From IMG/VR virus record IMGVR_UViG_3300034061_003535, positions 1 through 26,435 of that record: 26,435 nt of DNA. The stretch is one strand, 5' to 3'. Positions 18,439 through 26,435 of the stretch are shown piece by piece. The DNA comes from a virus. How positions within the stretch are numbered: position 1 is the first letter of the stretch; the number at the start of each line of letters is the position of its first letter. A program made the translations under genes and the position numbers. Under the pieces are notes generated by a model. It was not told where the DNA came from and ran no database searches. It saw nothing but the letters and a program-made list of their open reading frames with translations.

Positions 18439-20382
18439 TTACACCGCGATTGGCTGAATGGTCACGCGGCCGTAGAACTGAATGTGAATTGAGCACGCCA
18501 CACTGTTGGCGCGAATGAGCCGAAATTGTGTGAACGAATTCCGCCAGTCAATGCTCTGCGTGTAATCCGTTGGCGATATCAGATTGACGCGAGCGGCGAC
18601 AAATCCCTCGATCACCGTTACGTTGTTTACGCCAATGGAAACAGTTTTCACTTCCCCGGTTTGGCTAGACACGTTCGACATGATCGTAGTGTTGCCGCCG
18701 CTTCCCTCAGAAAGCGTGATGTATCCAGGAGAGGGGAAATCCAAGCTGAAAATAGCGATCTGCGGCTTGTCTCCCAGGGTCTGGTTTGTTCCCGTTCCAG
18801 ACCCAACAGCTACGCCAACATTGGTAATTGCGTGGGTGTGGCCACCAAGAGATGTTAAAACGTGGCTATGAGTCGCGCTGTGCAAATGCATTCCACCCGA
18901 TCCGTCAGAAAGGCCGGTCTGCTCTGTGCTTGTGCTGATCGCGGCCGACGACGAAAATGCGTTTTTAGATTGAGTTTCATCGCTGTTGATTACGGCCGAC
19001 GCGTAGGTCAATGGCCGGACATTGATTTCGCAATACATCTCGTTAATCGCCAGCAGCTCAGGTCCGAAACGCACGTTGAATTGAGGCGTGATGTACTCGC
19101 CTTTCTGCGTGATGATCGTATCGTAAGAGCGACTGAAATATGTCTGCGTCGGCTGTGTGCGCAGCTTCAACGTCTGGACGTCGCCAAGAATGTCGTAGAG
19201 CACCTCGGTGTCTCCGATCACCGCTTCGCCGTTCGCCGAAATGCTCACGCTGGTTTGCGGCTCACCGGCGGCGTCAAACGTGCGCGCGATCTCCGTTACC
19301 CAGAAATTATTTGCGACGCTCAGCCACCCGACGCGTCCGTTCTCCAGCTCAGCGACGCCGTTGTATTGCACGCGCACGAGATCGCCAACACGCAGCGTGT
19401 TTGGAACTTCTACGGCTGTGAGCGTGTATGCGTCGATCTCGTTTCGGTATTTCTGGAGATACGCGCTTGCGATGTCATACAGCGCGTTGCCCGCGTTTTG
19501 CAGGTCGGCGGCGCTGTTCGTGATCGGGCGAATCTCATTCCATGCGACCACGCGCTCCACGGTGCCGTACTGCGCGATGGATGCCGTATCCTCGATGTAG
19601 TAGCCAACAGATGTGCTCGTTGAAATCGTCGTGCTCTGGATCGGATACGCAAATCCGCTCGCCGTCGTGCGATTGCTGAAGCGCAAATCGAGCTTCGCCT
19701 GTCCCAGTCCCGCGCCGACGGGATACAGGCGATTCGCAATTTCTCCGCCAGCTCGCGTGCGCGCGATCTGCGTGATGATGGCCTGATCGCTCGGCATCTC
19801 GATGCCGACCAGCGGAGCAGCAACGAACGTGACGACTGGCGTCGTTGAAAGAAACTTGCCGAAACGGATCGCTGTATCGCCCTCGCGCCGGAACCATCCG
19901 CGCACGTATTTGCGTAGATAGTCCGCCATGCGCAGATAGTTTTCGCCTTCTACGCTATACGTGATTTTGTCCGCAAATGCAGTCCCGCCTTCGTAGCTCA
20001 CCGTCCAGCCGAGGGACGTGTTGAACAACGCGCCTGCAACCGCACTGAAATCCAGATTGCTGAAATTGCGCCTGAACCCCGCGACGCGCTCGGCCAGGTT
20101 GATCAGCGAATCGTACGCGCGAATCGTGATCGTCTCCGCGCTTGCGTCGATCGACGATTCAATGTGTTTGAATTCGCCGATGTAGCCGAGCGTCGTGTGA
20201 TAGATGCGGTATTTGTTCCCGCGCGCAAGACCACGCTGGGCGGCGACTGCTGCGGGAATCGTGAACGAAACTTCACCTACCTGGTTGAGCCGCTCGGACA
20301 CGCTGACGCCAAGCACATCCGTGATCGGTCCGCCGCTTGGTTCGCTCCCCGCTGCGGTGAATACGTCGATGCGGAATTTCAT
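18439..20382 (-). CDS. Tail hub/tip protein with C-terminal HxH adhesin-like region
   Basis: This 647-residue protein has an N-terminal 350 residues of the siphovirus tail-hub (Tal/gp37-like) type: SVSERLNQVGEVSFTIP, GYIGEFKHIESS and the region around LRVGDLVRVQYNG. The central and C-terminal parts are strand-rich. HLHSATHSHVLTSLGGHTHA (about residues 495-515) is a His-rich HxH array like the metal-binding motifs in trimeric phage fibres such as T4 gp12. It follows the Dit-like protein, the usual order. The ATG at 20382 overlaps the previous stop as ATGA and has a GGAGG upstream. A GTG at 20400 is a weaker alternative. Confidence 0.7.
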   Translation of the reverse strand: MKFRIDVFTAAGSEPSGGPITDVLGVSVSERLNQVGEVSFTIPAAVAAQRGLARGNKYRIYHTTLGYIGEFKHIESSIDASAETITIRAYDSLINLAERVAGFRRNFSNLDFSAVAGALFNTSLGWTVSYEGGTAFADKITYSVEGENYLRMADYLRKYVRGWFRREGDTAIRFGKFLSTTPVVTFVAAPLVGIEMPSDQAIITQIARTRAGGEIANRLYPVGAGLGQAKLDLRFSNRTTASGFAYPIQSTTISTSTSVGYYIEDTASIAQYGTVERVVAWNEIRPITNSAADLQNAGNALYDIASAYLQKYRNEIDAYTLTAVEVPNTLRVGDLVRVQYNGVAELENGRVGWLSVANNFWVTEIARTFDAAGEPQTSVSISANGEAVIGDTEVLYDILGDVQTLKLRTQPTQTYFSRSYDTIITQKGEYITPQFNVRFGPELLAINEMYCEINVRPLTYASAVINSDETQSKNAFSSSAAISTSTEQTGLSDGSGGMHLHSATHSHVLTSLGGHTHAITNVGVAVGSGTGTNQTLGDKPQIAIFSLDFPSPGYITLSEGSGGNTTIMSNVSSQTGEVKTVSIGVNNVTVIEGFVAARVNLISPTDYTQSIDWRNSFTQFRLIRANSVACSIHIQFYGRVTIQPIAV

Positions 20383-21209
20383 GTGAACGCGTACCTCCAC
20401 ACCAGACTCCCGGTTACTGACGAGCTAAACGTGAATCTCGTCTGCGCATCGTTGTACATGTATCCGAGATTGGGCTGGGTCGCTGGAAGCGTGATGCTGC
20501 TATAGACGTCATTGCCGTTTAGCGTCACCCTGTTCGCTCGCGCATCAATTGCCAGAACACTGCCGGCTGCTTTTGTGCCGCTGTAAACGATGCTCTGCGA
20601 TGTGTTCGCTAGATAAATCGCGCCGCTCAATGGGTTCGTGTTGTATGTCATCGTTCCATACGTGAAAACATTGGCCTGCGACAACGTAATCGTGAGCGGC
20701 GATGTGATTGCCGATGTGATGTAGAGCGTCCACCATGTGGAACGCGCGCTGCCCCTCGATGCCGTGGTCGTCGATGTCGCCGCCGTGAATGATTGCGTGC
20801 GGTCTGTGGTTTCGTACCAATACGGCGAACACGACCACGTTACAGAGTACTCATGGAATTTTGACGTGTTCGCGAATCCGTCCGGCGTGCTCTCGCCGTC
20901 TATCGAAATCAATTTCGCCCAGTTGTAGACGGACGTATATACGCTGTCTGATGTTTGAATCGTCAGCCATCCCGCGCGCCCGAGATATCTGTTGAACGTA
21001 TACAACCACGTATTGGGGTCCCTGTCCCGGAATCGAGCTGTAAATGTCTGCTCCGCTCCATACGTGACCAGTCCATCCAGGTCATACATCGCTCCGCCGA
21101 GAATGCGCGCGCGCGAAGGTGATACAGTTTTTTGCTGCGTCGTTCTGGTCTGTCCCACTGACACCGATGTCAGATCGTTGCCCGCGAAGTTCGTGACATA
21201 TCCCAGCAT
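20379..21209 (-). CDS. Distal tail (Dit-like) protein
   Basis: This 276-residue strand-rich protein lies between the tape measure and the tail hub, the standard site of Dit. The N-terminal part (ARILGGAMYDLDGLVTYGAEQTF, then RYLGRAGWLTIQTS) fits the ring-forming domain. The C-terminal part, rich in Ser/Thr and aromatic residues, fits the galectin-like or accessory domain. It would form the hexameric ring linking tail tube and tip. Sequence similarity alone is weak; the call leans on gene order. Confidence 0.65.
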   Translation of the reverse strand: MLGYVTNFAGNDLTSVSVGQTRTTQQKTVSPSRARILGGAMYDLDGLVTYGAEQTFTARFRDRDPNTWLYTFNRYLGRAGWLTIQTSDSVYTSVYNWAKLISIDGESTPDGFANTSKFHEYSVTWSCSPYWYETTDRTQSFTAATSTTTASRGSARSTWWTLYITSAITSPLTITLSQANVFTYGTMTYNTNPLSGAIYLANTSQSIVYSGTKAAGSVLAIDARANRVTLNGNDVYSSITLPATQPNLGYMYNDAQTRFTFSSSVTGSLVWRYAFT

Positions 21210-21211
21210 GA

Positions 21212-23089
21212 TTACCTCGTCATCGCAAAGCCTGCGCGTCGCAGTGCGTTTACCGTTCCGCGCTCAGCCGCAGCAGCATCGCCGCCGTAAACGTTCATCG
21301 TGATAGTCGCGTTGTTGCTGGTCATATTCCCGCCAGCCGCTCCGCGTCCCTGTGGGACACCGACGCTCTGCGAGCCAAATCCACCGACCGGCATTTGGAT
21401 TAGCCCGAGAAACGGCGCGATCGTGTTGTAAAAACGCAGCGCATCCTCCATCGCGCGCCTCAAATTCGACACCATCGTGTTGAACGACAGCGTGATGTCG
21501 TCGCGCATTTCCTGAAACAGCGCAGTCGTTCGGTTTTTTAGCGTGTTCGCCCACCACTCCAGGCTGCTGCCGTTTTTGGTCAGGTATTCATCGATCGCAT
21601 TCAGCATGCCCTGAACGAGTCCGCTCACGCTGGTCTTGATGTTGTCCCAGATGCGCGTGAATGTGTCCCTGATTGCATTCAGCGCTCCTTCTGTGTCGCC
21701 GTTGAGCACGGCAAGCGTCGTATCCACGATCCCCTTGATGAGATCAAGGGCTGTGCCGACAACGATTTTGATCGCAGCCCACGCAACCTCAAAAATGATT
21801 TTGATCGTCGCCATTGTCGCGTCGATCGTGCGCTGAATTTCGGGCATGTTTTTGTCAATCAACGCAGCGATGACGTCCACGACGCCTTTGATGATGTCCG
21901 ATATCGTCGTCCACGTTTCTTTCACGAACGACATGATTTCGGTGCCGTTGTCCTCCCACAAACTCCATATCGTGCTCAGCACATCGTCGATGATGCCGCC
22001 GATGAAGTCCATCACCGTCTCAATGCTGTCACTTATCGAATCAAAATAGCCTTCAACGGCGTTGAATACCTCGTTGACCACGAACTGAAATTTAGGCCAG
22101 TTCGTTTCGACCCACGTAATGACTGTATCCAGCGTCGATGCGATGCCGTCCGCGAAGCTGGTAATCGCCCCCATCGTTTCAGGCTTGTTCAGGAATTCCA
22201 AGACGCCCGCGAGCTTGTCCTTCAGAACTTCGAAGATTGGCGCACCGAGCGCGCGCAGCGTGTTGCCCTTCCAGTCCTCGAGGTTGCTGACCATTCCCTC
22301 GAACGTCTTCGACTGCGCCTCCATCATGCCGCCGAATCTGTTCTGCGCGACATTGAGCAGCACGGTGAACGCCTCTTGCGTCGGCGTCGTTAGTTCGCCG
22401 CTCTTGCTGAATTCCAAGCCCATCTTCGCGAGCTCTTCGCGCGACGTGATGCCCAGCTCCTGGAAGCGCGAAATCGCTTCGCCCGTTGCGCCGCTGGCGA
22501 ACATGCCGAGATAGCGCGACATGTCCTCGAAGTTTTGGCCCGTTCCCGCTGCGAGATCACCGGCGATCGTGCGAATCTGCGTTCCGCTGAATCCGAAGCG
22601 CTTCGCGGTTTCCTGGCTGTGCAGTCCGAACCCCTGCAAAACTTTGTCAGCGCGAACCACTTCCGGCAGCTCGAACGGCGTTTTCGCGCCGAAGTCCGCG
22701 AGCTCCTTCAGGCGGTCCTTCGCAGCCTGCGCACTGCCGAGCAGGACGCCGAACTGCGTTTCGTATCGCTCGAACTCGGCATTGCCGTTGATCATCGCCG
22801 TAGCGATTTCACCGATGCCGGACACTACGCTGCTGATGGCCTGTGCCGCCAAATTGCCCAGCACGTTCCCGAGCGCGACGATGCGCGTGCTGAATCCGGA
22901 TGATGCATTGCCAGCCTGTTCCGCCTGCGTTTCAAGACGATTGAAGCTGCTGGATGCGTTGTCGCTTTCGCGCGAAACCTTGCTGAGATCATCATCCAGT
23001 CCGCCGAGCGAACGCGCAGCGCGATCCAGCGCGGCCGACATTTCGTCGCGCACGCGCATTACGAGATCGATTGGGATTTCCTCAGCCAC
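21212..23089 (-). CDS. Tail tape measure protein
   Basis: This 625-residue protein has a helical, Ala/Gly/Ser-rich N-terminus with coiled-coil character (AALDRAARSLGGLDDDL), a conserved tape-measure block (TPFELPEVVRADKVLQGFG) and a long hydrophobic helical middle (IIKGVVDVIAALIDKN, AIKIVVGTALDLIKG). This is typical for the protein that sets tail length and aids DNA entry. At about 0.15 nm per residue it predicts a tail of roughly 90-95 nm. It starts with GTG at 23089 behind AAGGAG and overlaps the end of the frameshifted chaperone by eight bases. Confidence 0.93.
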   Translation of the reverse strand: MAEEIPIDLVMRVRDEMSAALDRAARSLGGLDDDLSKVSRESDNASSSFNRLETQAEQAGNASSGFSTRIVALGNVLGNLAAQAISSVVSGIGEIATAMINGNAEFERYETQFGVLLGSAQAAKDRLKELADFGAKTPFELPEVVRADKVLQGFGLHSQETAKRFGFSGTQIRTIAGDLAAGTGQNFEDMSRYLGMFASGATGEAISRFQELGITSREELAKMGLEFSKSGELTTPTQEAFTVLLNVAQNRFGGMMEAQSKTFEGMVSNLEDWKGNTLRALGAPIFEVLKDKLAGVLEFLNKPETMGAITSFADGIASTLDTVITWVETNWPKFQFVVNEVFNAVEGYFDSISDSIETVMDFIGGIIDDVLSTIWSLWEDNGTEIMSFVKETWTTISDIIKGVVDVIAALIDKNMPEIQRTIDATMATIKIIFEVAWAAIKIVVGTALDLIKGIVDTTLAVLNGDTEGALNAIRDTFTRIWDNIKTSVSGLVQGMLNAIDEYLTKNGSSLEWWANTLKNRTTALFQEMRDDITLSFNTMVSNLRRAMEDALRFYNTIAPFLGLIQMPVGGFGSQSVGVPQGRGAAGGNMTSNNATITMNVYGGDAAAAERGTVNALRRAGFAMTR

Positions 23090-23285
23090 GGTTACGCTCC
23101 TTCTCGCGCACTTCCGCTTCCGCGCTCAGCACGGTGAGATGCTTGGCGACTGTCATTGCGTCAGGCAACGGCCACGTGTGATACACGTCGCGCGCCAAAT
23201 ACAACGTCAGGTATTCGAGCGGCGGCGCCGCTCCGACCCAGAGATGGGCGACGACTCTTTCGCGGAGAGTTCGCCCTTCTTCGCT
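23082..23285 (-). CDS. Tail-assembly chaperone T extension, made by -1 frameshift
   Basis: In the -1 frame after the slippery site, 67 residues are open from 23285 to a stop at 23082. They read with a coherent fold (VVAHLWVGAAPPLEYLTLYL, then ARDVYHTWPLPDAMTVAKHL) and have no start codon near the beginning. This is the lambda gpT-type extension, joined to residues 1-65 of the G protein to give a fusion of about 132 residues that chaperones the tape measure during tail assembly. It overlaps the tape-measure start by eight bases. Confidence 0.8.
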   Translation of the reverse strand, partial: SEEGRTLRERVVAHLWVGAAPPLEYLTLYLARDVYHTWPLPDAMTVAKHLTVLSAEAEVREKERNRG

Positions 23286-23479
23286 TTTGGGTTGATCGCC
23301 TCCGCGAATTTCTCCTTGAAGTCGAGAATCACGTCCATCATCTGCGTAGATGGAATGGATTTCAACGCGCCTCCGCTTGCGCGATCCAGCATGCTGAACA
23401 GCTGCTTCCCGCTCACGTCACCCGTCGCCATCAACAGCGCGTCCTCGACGCTCAGCGCGTCAAAATTCCATTCCACCAT
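23207..23479 (-). CDS. Tail-assembly chaperone G
   Basis: This 90-residue protein (LSVEDALLMATGDVSGKQL, then MDVILDFKEKFAEAINPK) lies between the major tail protein and the tape measure, where lambda-like gpG chaperones sit. The last 25 residues (Arg-rich, SERRRRSNT) look like read-out of a frame not under strong constraint. This fits production of a longer -1 frameshift product from the CCCAAAA site at 23285-23291. It wraps the tape measure before tube polymerisation. Confidence 0.8.
   Translation of the reverse strand: MVEWNFDALSVEDALLMATGDVSGKQLFSMLDRASGGALKSIPSTQMMDVILDFKEKFAEAINPKAKKGELSAKESSPISGSERRRRSNT
23285..23291 (-). promoter_or_regulatory. -1 ribosomal slippery site CCCAAAA
   Basis: On the minus strand the codons CCA AAA of the G frame are preceded by C, giving C-CCA-AAA, an X-XXY-YYZ heptamer. 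Slipping by -1 enters the open T frame. The position, about 65 codons into G, and the open -1 frame after it support programmed frameshifting. Confidence 0.8.
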
Positions 23480-23488
23480 ACGCCTCCC

Positions 23489-23920
23489 TTAGGCAACAGC
23501 AGCCTGAGTCACAAACGGAGTCTCGATCACGATTTCGCTCATGATCATGGAAGGCCCGTCCTCGCCAACCGGCCACACGGGATTCTTGACGTATCCGGCG
23601 TCGCTCGTGTAGCGATACTGACCAGTCGTGCCGCCGCGCGGCGACCAGCGCACATACAGATTTGTGCGATTGACCCACGCGGTGTGCGCAAGGCCCCACG
23701 CGCTCGTTGTCGTTTCCGTGTAAACAGCGCGAATCGTGATCGTGCCGATCGCGTATCCGCCAACGGTCTGATCTACCTTCGCCTGACCGAACACGCTGTT
23801 CGACGCGGTCTGAAGCTCGAAGCCCGACATCGTTACGCTGTTCGAATCGCTCGTAACGTCCGTCCAGGTAGTTCCTCCCGCAGAGAATTCGACCTTGCAG
23901 TTCTTCATGGTGTAAGCCAT
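23489..23920 (-). CDS. Major tail (tube) protein
   Basis: This 143-residue protein (MKNCKVEFSAGGTTWTDVT, then IGTITIRAVYTETTTSAWG, then SPRGGTTGQYRYTSDAGY) has the strand-rich makeup of small siphovirus tail-tube proteins. It stands just before the G/GT chaperone and tape measure, the usual position. The start at 23920 overlaps the previous stop (TAATG) and has GGAGG seven bases upstream. It would form stacked hexameric rings around the tape measure. Confidence 0.75.
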   Translation of the reverse strand: MAYTMKNCKVEFSAGGTTWTDVTSDSNSVTMSGFELQTASNSVFGQAKVDQTVGGYAIGTITIRAVYTETTTSAWGLAHTAWVNRTNLYVRWSPRGGTTGQYRYTSDAGYVKNPVWPVGEDGPSMIMSEIVIETPFVTQAAVA

Positions 23921-24354
23921 TACAAATCCTCCATCACCGATACGTTCGCACGCACGGTGAACATGGCCTGCTGATCCCACTCGAGCAGGCCGCTGCCGAT
24001 ATTGTTCACTTGACTAAACACGCATGCGCCGCCCAGCTCTGTATCGTCGTCGATGGCATCCAACAACGCCTGAGCCGTCGCGCGTGCGGCGATGTCCTCG
24101 TCTTTGATCTGGCCACTCGACCCGATCACGACGACAGCCTCGAAGGTGTGAGTACGACGCATGGCATTTCGTGCGTACTTCGCACTTGCAAGGCTACTGA
24201 ACGATTGCGATGCCGGCTCCGTGTTCGCCCATTTCACGATCACGGCCGGTAGACGCTGCGGAGCCTGATTGGGGATGCCCGTGTATTTGCTTTTGGCGCT
24301 GATCCCCGCAGCGATCACATTGACCAGCGCGTCGTAGCAGGACGTGATGCTCAT
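23920..24354 (-). CDS. Tail completion/terminator-like protein
   Basis: This 144-residue protein, with YDALVNVIAAGISAKSKYTG at the start and RRTHTFEAVVVIGSSGQIKD in the middle, has the alpha/beta composition of siphovirus tail-terminator or minor tail proteins. It lies between the head-tail connector and the major tail protein, where such proteins are encoded. It would cap the tail tube for joining to the head. The call is mainly by gene order. The start overlaps the connector stop. Confidence 0.55.
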   Translation of the reverse strand: MSITSCYDALVNVIAAGISAKSKYTGIPNQAPQRLPAVIVKWANTEPASQSFSSLASAKYARNAMRRTHTFEAVVVIGSSGQIKDEDIAARATAQALLDAIDDDTELGGACVFSQVNNIGSGLLEWDQQAMFTVRANVSVMEDL

Positions 24355-24962
24355 CGGATCACCCTGCGCTTGTAGCGCTCGAGCACGATGCGCACGTCAG
24401 TCGGGTAACTGTCGCTCTGCTGCGTGAGCTGCTCGCCAGCAACTTCCGTTGCGCCAGTCTGATTTCGCTTTGTCCAATACCAATACGCGATTCGCATTGC
24501 CGCCCGCACGATATCGACCGGCGCGCCCTGCATGAATCCCCAGCGTCCATTTACGCTAATGCGTCCATCCGTTGGGATATTCCATTCATGCGTGCTCTTC
24601 AGCCTGATCGCGTAATAGCTTCCGTCGAAACCGTTCTGCCCGGTGACGCTTGCGTTCATCGGAAGGAGCCAATAATTCGCAGACGCGATCACAGTGCCAT
24701 CCCCGTTCGTGAGCGTCGTCACGGATACGAGATCGGAATCCAGATACAGCGTGTCGCCGTCGATATCATCTTCGGTGTAATAGTGCGTGTGATTGTTCGC
24801 GCCCTGCCCGAAGCTGCGACCGGTGTAGCCGTCGATTTCCGCGTCCGCTTGGTCGAGGAACAACTGGAGGACGGTGTTCTCGGCAGCGCTAAATGTCGTC
24901 TGGATGCCGCCAGTCATCTCCGAGATATAGCTCTTGAAATCTGCGAGCGTTGCGTAGCTCAT
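24351..24962 (-). CDS. Head-tail connector (gp6/gp15-like adaptor)
   Basis: This 203-residue protein has an N-terminal helix bundle (ATLADFKSYISEMTG, then LFLDQADAEIDGYTGRSF), a strand-rich insert (YYTEDDIDGDTLYLDSD) and a helical C-terminus (VDIVRAAMRIAYWYWTKR), as in phage head-completion adaptors that dock under the portal. It opens the tail block and precedes the completion and tube proteins. It overlaps the glycosyltransferase-like gene by four bases. Confidence 0.7.
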   Translation of the reverse strand: MSYATLADFKSYISEMTGGIQTTFSAAENTVLQLFLDQADAEIDGYTGRSFGQGANNHTHYYTEDDIDGDTLYLDSDLVSVTTLTNGDGTVIASANYWLLPMNASVTGQNGFDGSYYAIRLKSTHEWNIPTDGRISVNGRWGFMQGAPVDIVRAAMRIAYWYWTKRNQTGATEVAGEQLTQQSDSYPTDVRIVLERYKRRVIR

Positions 24963-25699
24963 TCGACCTCCTCCTTCGGCGAAATCTTCATGCCGAGCTG
25001 AGCGTACCTCTTGGAAAATTCCTCCGGGTGCTCAGCGCCCCAGCTGATCTCACGGAACCAATGATCCTCAACGATCATATCCTCGGTGATATGGGGAATG
25101 ACAATCGATGTGTCGCACCAATGAGAGACGCCGATTTTCCGGCACTCGAGTCCAAAATTCCAATCTTCCGTGCGCTGAATCATGTTCTCGATTCCAGGTT
25201 GATAGATGAATCGAAACCATGGCCAATCAAAGCCAGCATCCCGCAGTTTTCGCAGCGCGGATTTGCGAATGGCGATTGCGCCAGTGCCAACAATGTCGCA
25301 TTTCACAAGCGATCCGTCAAAGCTCAGCGGAATGTCGGACGCGTGTCCCTGTTCGTTCAGGCGATAGAAGCACGGATCGTGTGGTTTGCTGCGACGAAAC
25401 GCGAGAGCCCCAACGACCTCGTGCTCGGCATCGCATCGAGACACCAAACGCGGGACGATGTCATGCGGATAGACGTGGTCGTTGTCCAGCATGACGACGA
25501 CGGCGTCGTCGTGTTCGTCGCCCTTGAAATATTCCCAAAACATCCGCGTGATCATGTTGCGCGCATCGTCTACCCGGCGATAGTGCGTGTTGATGCGCAG
25601 GATGTTTTCGTGACGCGCGTGCACGGACACGTCGAGCAGCGACATGACCGTGTGCGAATTGACGTTGCGCTCGACGAGGACAGCCCAAAGCCCTTTCAT
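24959..25699 (-). CDS. Glycosyltransferase-like protein (GT-A fold)
   Basis: This 246-residue protein looks like a GT-A/family-2-type transferase, with a DxD-like site LDNDHVYP (Asp72, Asp74), DDARN near 44-48, and TEDWNFGLECRKIGVSHW near the C-terminal third, matching the ED...G region that shapes the acceptor site. The N-terminus shows hydrophobic strands (VVVMLDND) ending at the metal site. It would move a sugar from a nucleotide donor to a protein or DNA acceptor. It is coupled by a four-base overlap to another such gene and to the connector gene, within the structural block. Confidence 0.75.
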   Translation of the reverse strand: MKGLWAVLVERNVNSHTVMSLLDVSVHARHENILRINTHYRRVDDARNMITRMFWEYFKGDEHDDAVVVMLDNDHVYPHDIVPRLVSRCDAEHEVVGALAFRRSKPHDPCFYRLNEQGHASDIPLSFDGSLVKCDIVGTGAIAIRKSALRKLRDAGFDWPWFRFIYQPGIENMIQRTEDWNFGLECRKIGVSHWCDTSIVIPHITEDMIVEDHWFREISWGAEHPEEFSKRYAQLGMKISPKEEVE

Positions 25700-26352
25700 G
25701 AAATCACCGCCGGAAAGTCGTCAGGCCATCCCATCGAGCGCCGATATTTAAGCGTGCTGATATCGTAGTTGTGCGCGTGACGCGCGATCGCGTACGTCTG
25801 ATCAATCGCGGTCATATTCCACAACCAATGTCTGTGTTCCAGAACCGAGTGCTGGGCGTACGCAAACTGATCCGCGCGCTTTGCGCGAATCGTCGCCTCC
25901 TCGTCCAAACCCCACGAACGGTAATGGGGAACAGCGAGAACTCCGCCGTGATGTTTGACGATGAATTCGCGCGTCATCAAGTAATGCGCGCTCAGAATGC
26001 TGCCGTCCGTTGATCCGTCGTTGATTCCGATGAAACCAACTTCCGCGCCCTGCTGCACCTTCAACGCTTCATCGTGCCAATCGTCATGCGCCCAAAGATC
26101 ATCTGCTCCGAGTACGTATGCTTCGTAGTTCGGCTCGCACTCAAGTCCGTAATTCCATTTCTGGACGGCCGTCATGCGCGGATGCACAGCCTTGAATTTC
26201 ACGCGCGCATTGTCGAGCAGATCACCGAACCCGGTCAGATCGTCCTCGGTGACAATGACCACATCGGCGGCGGACGTGTCGAGCAGGCGACGCGTGCACA
26301 TCGTCGCCCGCTCCACTCGTGACCACGTGGGGAGTATTACCGCAGTCCTCAT
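25696..26352 (-). CDS. Second glycosyltransferase-like protein
   Basis: This 218-residue protein has an N-terminal AVILPTWSRVER strand-loop typical of GT2 donor binding, VVIVTEDDLT, and YVLGADDLWAHDDW, with Asp84-Asp85 at the expected metal site. The C-terminal part is Trp/His-rich (HRHWLWNMTAIDQTYAIARH). It differs from its neighbour at sequence level, so this is not a simple recent duplication. The ATG at 26352 has AAGGA six to seven bases upstream. It probably acts with the next gene to glycosylate a virion or DNA component. Confidence 0.7.
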   Translation of the reverse strand: MRTAVILPTWSRVERATMCTRRLLDTSAADVVIVTEDDLTGFGDLLDNARVKFKAVHPRMTAVQKWNYGLECEPNYEAYVLGADDLWAHDDWHDEALKVQQGAEVGFIGINDGSTDGSILSAHYLMTREFIVKHHGGVLAVPHYRSWGLDEEATIRAKRADQFAYAQHSVLEHRHWLWNMTAIDQTYAIARHAHNYDISTLKYRRSMGWPDDFPAVIS

Positions 26353-26360
26353 GTTGTTCC

Positions 26361-26435
26361 TTACGCCAAGCGAAGAACCTTGATCGCCTCGCTCAGCATG
26401 ACGTTCGCGTCCATGCGCTTGTACCAGCGAAAACC
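26361..26435 (-). CDS. C-terminal end of an unidentified gene, partial
   Basis: Only the last 24 residues are inside the window (ending KRMDANVMLSEAIKVLRLA, stop TAA at 26361). It lies just before the glycosyltransferase pair and in line with the structural operon, so a capsid or other head protein is likely by position. The fragment is too short to identify. Confidence 0.5.
   Translation of the reverse strand, partial: GFRWYKRMDANVMLSEAIKVLRLA

Noticed and set aside
22521-23492. Long plus-strand frames opposite the tail genes (for example 323 residues at 22521, 272 at 23156, 253 at 18862).
   Set aside because: They are antisense to strongly supported tail genes, have Arg/Ser/Cys-rich composition, no ribosome binding sites and no recognisable motifs. 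They are by-products of the GC-rich codon use.

Overview
This window is part of a tailed-phage genome, either a virion or a prophage segment. The tail block (tape measure, distal-tail-like protein, tail hub, tail-assembly chaperone with a -1 frameshift) indicates a siphovirus-type phage with a long non-contractile tail. The host cannot be settled from the sequence. The DNA is moderately GC-rich, ribosome binding sites are of the AGGAGG type, thymidylate synthase is of the ThyX class, and the lysin has a C39-like peptidase head. A Gram-positive or Chloroflexota-like host is possible, but this is a weak inference. No terminase, portal, complete capsid gene, integrase, tRNA or CRISPR array lies inside the window.

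Layout. (1) Positions 1-10125 hold one long leftward (minus-strand) operon of tightly overlapped genes. Read in the direction of transcription they are: an XRE-type repressor; a small membrane protein; a replication initiator carrying iterons inside its own coding sequence; a helicase-loader-like protein; two small proteins; a zinc-finger/HTH protein; dCTP deaminase; SSB; ThyX; a VRR-NUC nuclease; a hairpin/terminator; a DNA methyltransferase; two holin-like membrane proteins; a small protein; a peptidase plus glycosidase lysin; a ParB-like protein; and an ABC-type ATPase that runs off the left edge and resembles the ATPase-acetyltransferase (COG2401, Mom-like) family. (2) Positions 10126-10243 are the divergent control region, with an operator palindrome, a rightward extended -10 promoter, and a probable leaderless repressor transcript. 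(3) Positions 10244-17808 are a rightward early operon of mostly small unknown proteins. They include a probable RecT/Beta-like annealing protein, a PD-(D/E)XK nuclease candidate, a possible sliding-clamp-like protein and a secreted 3D-domain-like protein. Two internal promoters share an operator-like palindrome, and several genes are preceded by a hairpin followed by an AACAGGAGA ribosome binding site. (4) A strong intrinsic terminator at 17823-17857 separates this operon from the convergent structural block. (5) Positions 17869-26435 are the leftward structural block. In transcription order it holds the end of an unknown gene, two glycosyltransferase-like proteins, a head-tail connector, a tail completion protein, the major tail protein, chaperone G/GT, the tape measure, a Dit-like protein, a tail hub with an HxH motif, and a receptor-binding-like protein.

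Working together: the leftward operon supplies nucleotides (dCTP deaminase, ThyX), origin firing (initiator, loader, SSB), DNA modification and lysis. The rightward operon looks like the early or establishment region. The most distinctive points are the in-gene iteron origin, the recurrent hairpin leaders (three with a GTGYGA loop), the shared palindromes in two promoters, the ParB/ABC-ATPase/methyltransferase modification set, and the two glycosyltransferases beside the head-tail genes. No stretch longer than about 120 bases lacks a gene or a regulatory element.
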